Origin: Candidatus Stoquefichus massiliensis AP9
GTDB taxonomy: Bacteria > Bacillota_I > Bacilli_A > Erysipelotrichales > Coprobacillaceae
Direction: 5' to 3'
DNA: 37,721 nt
Assembly: GCF_000455285.1 (NCBI RefSeq)
Contig: NZ_HG005284.1
Coordinates: 390,853-428,573 of the forward strand
The translations under genes and the position numbers were made by a program. Positions 31,245-37,721 of the stretch are shown piece by piece. The first letter of the stretch is position 1. The number at the start of each line of letters is the position of its first letter. The notes beneath the pieces were generated by a model. It ran no database searches, was not told the DNA's origin, and saw only the letters and a program-made list of their open reading frames with translations.

Positions 31245-34200
31245 TTATTGCATTTTCTTTAATTCATTAAGTAGTTCTATGGCAAGAGGTAACCAATGAC
31301 CTTGTGTTGGAATAAGAATAACGATTTCATTTTTCATATACTTGAGCTGTGGTTTATCAAATAAGCGATTGACTAATTCAAATAAAACATCTCCTTGAAT
31401 ATGTTCAGTAAATTCTTGTGTTAGCATGATTTGCACAACATTACCAATTTCTTTCACTGAATCAATAAATGGTTCAGTACACATAATTTCATATTTACGT
31501 TTTAAGACAATATTGCTTACTTCTCTAGGTAATGTCCCATATAAATCTTTTAATTCTTTTTCCAATGAAACCATTTGTGATAAATGCTGAGCTTTATAAA
31601 TACGTTGATAAAGATTAAGTTTCTCTATATCACTCTCAACATAGTTTTCAGGAATATATCCTTCTACACTAATATTTTGAACAGGTACTTCTTTCTCATT
31701 ATTGATTTCACCTGTTTTTTCATCAATTGTATCCTGTAATATTTTCATATACATGTCAAATCCAACACTATCAATAAATCCAGCTTGTTCTCCACCTAAA
31801 ATATCTCCTGAACCACGAATAGATAAATCTCGCATTGCAATTTTATATCCACTTCCAAGTTGTGCAAATTCTTTAATTGCTTTTAAACGTTTAGAAGCCT
31901 CTTCATTCATTTGTTTATGCTTTGCATATAATAAATAAGCATAAGCCATTCTTTCACTTCTTCCAACACGCCCTTTAATCTGATAAAGTTGAGCTAATCC
32001 AAATTTATCTGCATCTTCAATAATAATTGTATTCGCATTAGGAATATCAATCCCTGTCTCAATAATTGTTGTACATACCAACACATCATACTCTTTATCA
32101 GTAAATGCCTGCATAACATCTTCTAACTGATCTTTTGTCATTTTTCCATGACCAATACCTACTCTAGCAGAAGGAATCATTCTGGCAATATGATTTGCGA
32201 CACTTTCAATATTTGATGTTTTATTATAAAGATAAAAGACTTGCCCTTTTCTTCCTAATTCTCTTTCAATAACTTGCTTGATTAATTGTTCGCTTTTTTC
32301 CATTACATAGGTTTGAACTGGTAAACGATTTAATGGGGGTGTTTCAATTTGTGATAAACCTCTAATTCCCATTAATGACATTTGTAAAGTTCTAGGAATT
32401 GGCGTTGCTGTTAATGTTAAAACATCAATTGTCTCTCTTATTTCTTTGATTTTTTCTTTTTGTTTAACACCAAAGCGTTGTTCCTCATCAATACACAACA
32501 ATCCTAAATCTTTAAATTCAACATCTTTAGATAAGATACGATGTGTTCCTACTAATAAATCAATTTTCCCATCTTTTAAATCAGCAAGAATCTGTTTTCT
32601 TTGTTTAACAGTTGTAAAACGATTTAACAAAGCAATACTCACTGGGAAATTTTCAAAACGTTTGATCATCGTATGATAATGCTGTGATGAAAGAATAGTG
32701 GTTGGACATAAGAAAGCAACTTGTTTATTTGCCAGAATTGCTTTGAAACATGCTCTTAAAGCAACTTCGGTTTTTCCAAAACCAACATCCCCACATAATA
32801 GTCTATCCATTGGTCTTGGTAATTCCATATCAGCTTTAATCTCTTTTACGGCACTCTCTTGATCAGGTGTTAAATCATAACCAAAACATTCTTCAAATTG
32901 AATTTGCAGTGCATCATCTTGAGGATATGCAAAACCTGGCTGTTTCATTCTTGCTGCATATAAAGCGATAAGCTTGTCAGCTAAATCATCTACCTTATTT
33001 TTAACTCTCTGCTTTGTCTTTTGCCATTCTGTACTATTCAAAGCATGAATTTTAGGGGCTTTACCATCTCTTGATGCATATTTTCTTACAAGTTTAAAAT
33101 TCTCTACAGGTATATATAAAGTATCATTACCTTTATATGCAATATATAAATAATCTTTTTTCGTTCCTTTGATTTCTAAAGTTTTAATCCCCATATATTG
33201 TCCAATACCATGCGTATCATGAACAACGTAATCACCAATATTTAATTCTGTATAATCATTAATAACTTTTGCATCTTTATACTTAATATAACCTTTTTTC
33301 TTTTGAGAATTGACTTTAAATAATTCAGTCTCTGTCAATAAAATAACATGCTCATCATAAAAATCAATCCCTGTTTTTAAATTACCTAAATAAATATTTA
33401 CACCATTATAAATATGTTCGTCATTTCCTACCATTGTATAAGAAATAGAATTTTCTTCAAGTAATTCAACCATCATTTGAATTTGATGACTATTATCTAA
33501 ACACATTAATATTTTATTTTGAATGAGATAATCTTTTAATTGCTGAATCAATTGTTTTTCATTCATTAATGACAATTGAATTTCTCTTGTTACAAAAGAT
33601 ATTTGAGAATCTTTTGTTCTAAACTCATAAAATTCAATTTGTTTTCTTTTATAAAGTGAATCAAGTTGCTGATAGAGAGATAAACCTCTTACCATTTTTC
33701 CAGTTTCTTGTAATTCATGCGTATAATAATAAGTTTCTTCTTCATAATGATGGAATGACTGTTGTAATCTTTCATAATCTGATGATATAAATAAAGCTTG
33801 AGAAAAATAAGAAAGAAGTGTTGTTGAAGTCGTAAAGAGTCCCATATATTGATAAAGTCGAGCAGAATATCCATATCCTTTTAAAGATTCAATATCTATA
33901 GAGATTTCTTCATCTAAATTATCTTTATATTCATCACATGGTGTATTCTCTTGTAATTCTTCTATTTTTTCAATAACATCCTTCAATTCTTCTTCTGGAT
34001 ATAAAAGATCCGTAGCTGGTAAAATTGTAACTTCTTCTACCTTTTCTAAAGATCTTTGTGTATCCTTATCAAAAAAACGGATACTTTCTATCTCATCATC
34101 AAAGAATTCAATACGAATAGGATTATCGTATTGAATAGAATAAACATCTATAACACCCCCACGTTTTGAATAATAGAAAGGTTCATCTACACGCTGAATC

Positions 34201-34670
34201 ATCTGATATCCACTCTGTATTAATTTTTCTCTTAATAATGATGGTTCAATAGTCATTGATATGTGCAATGAAATAGTGTGTTTTAAAAACAGTGATTTTT
34301 CTGGAATATATCGAACATAACTATGTACATGACCTATCACAACAATCGGTTCATTCTGACAAAGTGATGCTAAAGTACTAATACGTTCTCCCATAATTTC
34401 TTGAGAAGAAGCAAGGGCTTCTACTCTTAATGATTCATCACATGGGAAAAAACTAACTTTGTTTTTTAATATGGGATAGAGTTCCTGATAAAGGAGCTGT
34501 GCCTGATATAAATTTTCTTTAACAACCAGCATTGGCTTAGGCGAACTGAAAAAAGCACTAGCAATGAGGATAGCCTCATCACTAGCGTGAGATACAATAA
34601 TCTCGCCTTTTTCTTTCATCAAAGCAAGATAAGCTGGATTATTTTTTAATATTTCAATAATCTTCTTCAT
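31245..34670 (-). CDS. mfd: Transcription-repair coupling factor Mfd
   Basis: A 1141-aa protein that removes RNA polymerase stalled at DNA lesions and recruits UvrA. Domains in order: an N-terminal UvrB-like part (~1-330); the RNA-polymerase interaction domain near residue 480 (GDYVVHDTHGIGQYMGIKTL); the RecG-like helicase with Walker A GDVGFGKT (~628), DEEQ box (DEEQRFG, ~730) and TATPIPRTLQMS; motif VI GRVGRSERMAYAYLL; and a C-terminal TRCF domain (~990-1141). Full length for the family. Last gene of a three-gene operon, 12 bp after pth. Confidence 0.97.
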   Translation of the reverse strand: MKKIIEILKNNPAYLALMKEKGEIIVSHASDEAILIASAFFSSPKPMLVVKENLYQAQLLYQELYPILKNKVSFFPCDESLRVEALASSQEIMGERISTLASLCQNEPIVVIGHVHSYVRYIPEKSLFLKHTISLHISMTIEPSLLREKLIQSGYQMIQRVDEPFYYSKRGGVIDVYSIQYDNPIRIEFFDDEIESIRFFDKDTQRSLEKVEEVTILPATDLLYPEEELKDVIEKIEELQENTPCDEYKDNLDEEISIDIESLKGYGYSARLYQYMGLFTTSTTLLSYFSQALFISSDYERLQQSFHHYEEETYYYTHELQETGKMVRGLSLYQQLDSLYKRKQIEFYEFRTKDSQISFVTREIQLSLMNEKQLIQQLKDYLIQNKILMCLDNSHQIQMMVELLEENSISYTMVGNDEHIYNGVNIYLGNLKTGIDFYDEHVILLTETELFKVNSQKKKGYIKYKDAKVINDYTELNIGDYVVHDTHGIGQYMGIKTLEIKGTKKDYLYIAYKGNDTLYIPVENFKLVRKYASRDGKAPKIHALNSTEWQKTKQRVKNKVDDLADKLIALYAARMKQPGFAYPQDDALQIQFEECFGYDLTPDQESAVKEIKADMELPRPMDRLLCGDVGFGKTEVALRACFKAILANKQVAFLCPTTILSSQHYHTMIKRFENFPVSIALLNRFTTVKQRKQILADLKDGKIDLLVGTHRILSKDVEFKDLGLLCIDEEQRFGVKQKEKIKEIRETIDVLTLTATPIPRTLQMSLMGIRGLSQIETPPLNRLPVQTYVMEKSEQLIKQVIERELGRKGQVFYLYNKTSNIESVANHIARMIPSARVGIGHGKMTKDQLEDVMQAFTDKEYDVLVCTTIIETGIDIPNANTIIIEDADKFGLAQLYQIKGRVGRSERMAYAYLLYAKHKQMNEEASKRLKAIKEFAQLGSGYKIAMRDLSIRGSGDILGGEQAGFIDSVGFDMYMKILQDTIDEKTGEINNEKEVPVQNISVEGYIPENYVESDIEKLNLYQRIYKAQHLSQMVSLEKELKDLYGTLPREVSNIVLKRKYEIMCTEPFIDSVKEIGNVVQIMLTQEFTEHIQGDVLFELVNRLFDKPQLKYMKNEIVILIPTQGHWLPLAIELLNELKKMQ

Positions 34671-34682
34671 CTTTCTCTCCCT

Positions 34683-35237
34683 TTAATTAAATCTATTCAT
34701 TGCAGTTACAAAATCTTTTTCTAAAAAGACTTCTACAGCCTTGACTGCATTTTCAATACCTTCGTCAATCAATGGCTGTTCATCCTTATGAAAACGCCCC
34801 AAAACATAATCAATGACTTTTATACGAGGATGCTTATCAATCCCCACACGAATACGTTTAAAACTCTGTGTACCAACATGAGCAATTATGCTTTTCACTC
34901 CATTATGCCCACCAGCACTACCACTTTCTCTTAAACGCAACTTACCAACTGGCATATCCATATCGTCATAAATAACCAATAAATCACTGACATTAATCTT
35001 AAAATAATTCATCATCTGAATCACAGATTCACCTGAATTGTTCATATATGTCATTGGCTTCAACAAAATAACATCTTCTCCCTGATATTTGAATTTAACA
35101 TATTCACCATTAAATTTCTTCATATCAATAGAAACATTCATAACATCAGAGATACGATCCATAACCATAAAACCAACATTATGTCTTGTCTTTTCATATT
35201 CCCTTCCAGGATTTCCCAAACCAACAATCAATTTCAT
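34683..35237 (-). CDS. pth: Peptidyl-tRNA hydrolase
   Basis: A 184-aa enzyme that frees tRNA from prematurely released peptidyl-tRNA. Signatures: VGLGNPGREYEKTRHNVGF with the catalytic His (H20), MTYMNNSGESV, YDDMDMPVGKLRLRESGSAG and GGHNGVKSI. Normal length. The arrangement pth-mfd is conserved in Firmicutes; pulA upstream is the less common partner, 9 bp away. Confidence 0.97.
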   Translation of the reverse strand: MKLIVGLGNPGREYEKTRHNVGFMVMDRISDVMNVSIDMKKFNGEYVKFKYQGEDVILLKPMTYMNNSGESVIQMMNYFKINVSDLLVIYDDMDMPVGKLRLRESGSAGGHNGVKSIIAHVGTQSFKRIRVGIDKHPRIKVIDYVLGRFHKDEQPLIDEGIENAVKAVEVFLEKDFVTAMNRFN

Positions 35238-35246
35238 ACAAAACTC

Positions 35247-37337
35247 CTATCTTGCTAACACAACAAAACATATTCCATCAATATGCAACTTACCATTTAG
35301 AATATTACCTTTTTCACTATGACATAAAACACTAAATCCTTCTTCAACATCAACATCAATAGAATCAGAAGAAGCATTAAAATAAACAATATAATCTTGA
35401 TGTTCTCCATCTTCCTGATGTAATGAGTATTTTATCATACGATGGTCAATGTTTTCTGTTTTTACATTTTCTCGTATCATATCATAATTATCATACCTAA
35501 AACAAGGATTATTTTTTCTTAAATGAATTAAAAACTGAACAAATTGAATTGTATCAATTTCACAATCTTTTCGATTCCAATCTAATGCATTGACCTGGTC
35601 ACCAGCATTATACGTATTATGCTGACCACCCTTCGTTCTAAAGAATTCTTGTCCACTATGAATAAATGGAATTCCTTGAGAAAGAATAACAGCTGCTAAT
35701 AATAAACGTAATCTCTTTTTCTTTGTTTCTTCATCTTCATCATAATTAGAAATCAATAATTTATCATAACAAGTTGCATTATCATGGCACTCAACATAAT
35801 TAATAGATTGAGAAATATTCTCAAACATATCTAAATTACAAATTGCTTTCATTGCATCATTTGTTTTATAAGTATCACCAGAAAAATATCCTTTTGTTTC
35901 CATTTGATTTGTTCCCCTTAATGTATCTCTAAAGAAATCATTAAAGAAACCAATATGTGGAACCTGACGATTATTCTGAATCGTTGTTCTTTTATTTTCT
36001 GGTAAGGCTGTCATCATATTCCATCCTTCACCATAAACCATAAAAGATGAATCCAAAGCTTTACCCTGGGCATCAACTAACTTCATTGTTTCAATATCAA
36101 TAATTCCCATTAAATCAAAACGATAACCATCAATACCATAAAGAAGCTGCCATCTCTTACACATATCTAAAATATATTTACGACACATTTTAGCAGTTGT
36201 GTTCAAATCATTTCCACACCATGAGCCATTGGATAAACTACCATCATTATTTCTTCTAAAGAAATAATGAGGTACTGTTTTTTCTAAAGCATTCATATTA
36301 ACATCATGCATATGATTATAAACGACATCTAAAACCACTCTCAATCCTCTTGAATGGAGAGCCTCAATCATTTGTTGTGCTTCCTGTATACGTTTATATC
36401 CATTATCAGAATCACTTACATAACTTCCTTCTGTTACATTATATGCAGCAGGATCATAACCCCAATTATATAACTCGAATGGATTCTTTTCATCAACAGT
36501 CGCAAAATCATTAATTGGCATTAACTGAACATGCGTAATACCTAAACACGATAAATAATCTAATCCTGTTGGATTGCCACTATCAGTCGATGTATGAGGT
36601 TCAGTAAAAGCTAAGAATTTTCCTTTATTCTTCATACCACTTGTAGAAGACATTGAAAAATCTCTTACACTCGTTTCATAAATAATGGCATCTGTTTTAT
36701 GTTCTAATGGCTGTAAAGGATATTTCTTTAATGGCACTTTATTAAGATCAACAACAATATTTGTACGTCCATTCGATGAAGATGCATAAGCATATGGATC
36801 CATAGAAATATCATAATTACCTGCATGCTTAACTAAATAAAAATAATGTGCACATTCTAAATCACCTTTGACTTCAACACTATAGACACCTTTTAAGCCT
36901 CTTTCCATTGGATAAAGATAATCCTTACCATCTTTAACAACCTTTAATATAACACCTGTAGATAAAGGCGCCCAAACCTTAAATATTGTTTTTTCCTTAG
37001 TATAAGTACTTCCTAAATCATTTCCATCATAAAAATAAAGTTCATCAAATTCCTTACACATTGATAACTTAGAAAAATCTAAAAAACAAGTTAAGCCATA
37101 AGCATCAACAATTTTATAAACCTTTCCCATATTAAAGGTAACATGAAAAGCATACTCTTGAAAATCAGAATTTTGACTTTCAAGTGCATCTCCACTTAAT
37201 AATACCAATTCATCAGTTTCTAAATTCTTTAAATAAAATTTACTGCTTATACCATTATAATAGTTTTTAGAAAGATATACTCTAATTTCATTAAAATTAA
37301 CAGCATACGCTTTCATTCTCACTGCAGTCTGTTCCAT
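35247..37337 (-). CDS. pulA: Type I pullulanase (GH13 family)
   Basis: A 696-aa debranching enzyme cleaving alpha-1,6 links in pullulan, glycogen and limit dextrins. An N-terminal beta domain and a CBM48-like domain (~95-190: FKVWAPLSTGVILKV) precede the GH13 barrel. The type I pullulanase signature YNWGYDPAAYNV (~295) is present. The four GH13 regions are VVLDVVYNH, GYRFDLMG (nucleophile Asp), VYGEGW (acid/base Glu) and VECHDN. There is no signal peptide, so it acts in the cytoplasm on imported oligosaccharides or glycogen. I start at the ATG at 37337, preceded by GAGAGGAAGAG; the frame opens at 37379. The promoter region has an extended -10 (TGTTATACT on the minus strand, near 37400). Confidence 0.95.
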   Translation of the reverse strand: MEQTAVRMKAYAVNFNEIRVYLSKNYYNGISSKFYLKNLETDELVLLSGDALESQNSDFQEYAFHVTFNMGKVYKIVDAYGLTCFLDFSKLSMCKEFDELYFYDGNDLGSTYTKEKTIFKVWAPLSTGVILKVVKDGKDYLYPMERGLKGVYSVEVKGDLECAHYFYLVKHAGNYDISMDPYAYASSSNGRTNIVVDLNKVPLKKYPLQPLEHKTDAIIYETSVRDFSMSSTSGMKNKGKFLAFTEPHTSTDSGNPTGLDYLSCLGITHVQLMPINDFATVDEKNPFELYNWGYDPAAYNVTEGSYVSDSDNGYKRIQEAQQMIEALHSRGLRVVLDVVYNHMHDVNMNALEKTVPHYFFRRNNDGSLSNGSWCGNDLNTTAKMCRKYILDMCKRWQLLYGIDGYRFDLMGIIDIETMKLVDAQGKALDSSFMVYGEGWNMMTALPENKRTTIQNNRQVPHIGFFNDFFRDTLRGTNQMETKGYFSGDTYKTNDAMKAICNLDMFENISQSINYVECHDNATCYDKLLISNYDEDEETKKKRLRLLLAAVILSQGIPFIHSGQEFFRTKGGQHNTYNAGDQVNALDWNRKDCEIDTIQFVQFLIHLRKNNPCFRYDNYDMIRENVKTENIDHRMIKYSLHQEDGEHQDYIVYFNASSDSIDVDVEEGFSVLCHSEKGNILNGKLHIDGICFVVLAR

Positions 37338-37516
37338 ATTCTCTTCCTCTCTCAAATGAAAAAAGTGAGATAAAGCCAACGCTTTTCTCTTCCATACCTA
37401 GTATAACATACTCAAAGTTAAAAAACTATCAAAGAATGTCTTTTTCTTATAATCATCTTCATTGTGAATCATTATTCATAGGCATATAATGCAAGTGATA
37501 AATGAAGGTGAAAGTT

Positions 37517-37648
37517 ATGAAGAAACTTTTTATTATTAGTGGTGCAAATGGTCACTTAGAAAAGAATATTATTCGTATTCTTCTTAAACAGGATGTCTTG
37601 ATTCGTCGTTTTATACTTTCATTAGATCAGGTACAAACCCGTCTTTAG
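37517..37648 (+). pseudogene. N-terminal fragment of a Rossmann-fold oxidoreductase
   Basis: An ATG with GAAGGTGAAAG leader opens 43 codons starting MKKLFIISGANGHLEKNIIR, the nucleotide-binding start of an NmrA/epimerase-type SDR protein, then stops at TAG. The third glycine of the GxxGxxG loop is replaced by Glu. No continuation is found in other frames. A terminator follows 50 bp later, so most of the gene was deleted. Confidence 0.65.
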
Positions 37649-37694
37649 AAGTTAGCACCATGAATGTTTAGAACCTTTTATATATTATGATTTT

Positions 37695-37721
37695 AAAAAG
37701 TCTTGATTATATAAGACTTTT
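37695..37721 (+). terminator. Terminator after the oxidoreductase fragment
   Basis: AAAAGTCTT-N8-AAGACTTTT at the window edge: a 9-bp stem with a T tract that runs to the last base. Confidence 0.7.

Noticed and set aside
30829-31299. 156-codon plus-strand frame opposite the Rpn-like and mfd ends
   Set aside because: It runs across a terminator and two gene ends on the other strand, has no RBS, and has low-complexity Phe/Tyr composition.

Overview
The window is AT-rich, low-GC Firmicute DNA. Strong SD sequences, sigma-A-type promoters, the gene families present and the gut-type pullulanase best fit a gut Erysipelotrichia (Coprobacillaceae-like) chromosome. This assignment is an inference from gene style; no rRNA marker is present. 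The window is a host chromosome carrying a phage-derived tail and lysis island of about 19 kb (about 3.9-23.05 kb).

Layout. 1-1.7 kb: a BceRS-type two-component system, read leftward, with the start codon of the next operon gene at the very edge. 1.95 kb: a possible 23-codon hydrophobic peptide. 2.1-3.7 kb: a WYL-domain regulator and an unknown partner. 3.9-22.1 kb (minus strand): a siphophage-type late operon. In transcription order it has an ArpU-like activator, a tail-completion protein, the tail tube protein, the G/GT tail-assembly chaperones with an A AAA AAC slippery site, the tape measure, a short Dit-position protein, a 1519-aa hub/fibre with collagen-like modules, an S74-chaperoned fibre, holin, spanin-like/XhlA-like protein and NlpC/P60 endolysin. 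22.2-23.05 kb (plus): CI-like repressor and ImmA-like protease. No terminase, portal, capsid, integrase or replication genes are visible. Every tail, lysis and regulatory gene is open. The compact repressor -> activator -> tail -> lysis circuit makes an F-type tailocin (phage-tail bacteriocin) a serious alternative to a decaying prophage.

15.0-19.8 kb: a plus-strand cargo block sits between the tape measure and the GT chaperone gene, against the direction of the tail operon. It holds two small related proteins and a tandem family of SHOCT-tailed proteins, one of them frameshifted. Each has its own promoter and most have a terminator. Scars of the flanking tail genes are embedded between cassettes: one orphan tape-measure start with its RBS, and three decayed copies of the GT 3' end. 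This suggests cassettes were stacked at this one locus by repeated recombination. The two newest copies have nearly identical promoters and C-terminal halves but divergent N-terminal thirds.

23.3-37.7 kb: host genes. These are a DegV-family operon, a YigZ/IMPACT protein, an Mn2+-riboswitch (yybP-ykoY) with mntP, a dimeric-dUTPase-like protein, two overlapping RpiR regulators, a secreted membrane-anchored metallo-beta-lactamase-fold protein, an Rpn/PD-(D/E)XK protein, an operon pulA-pth-mfd, and a broken Rossmann-fold oxidoreductase gene at the right edge.
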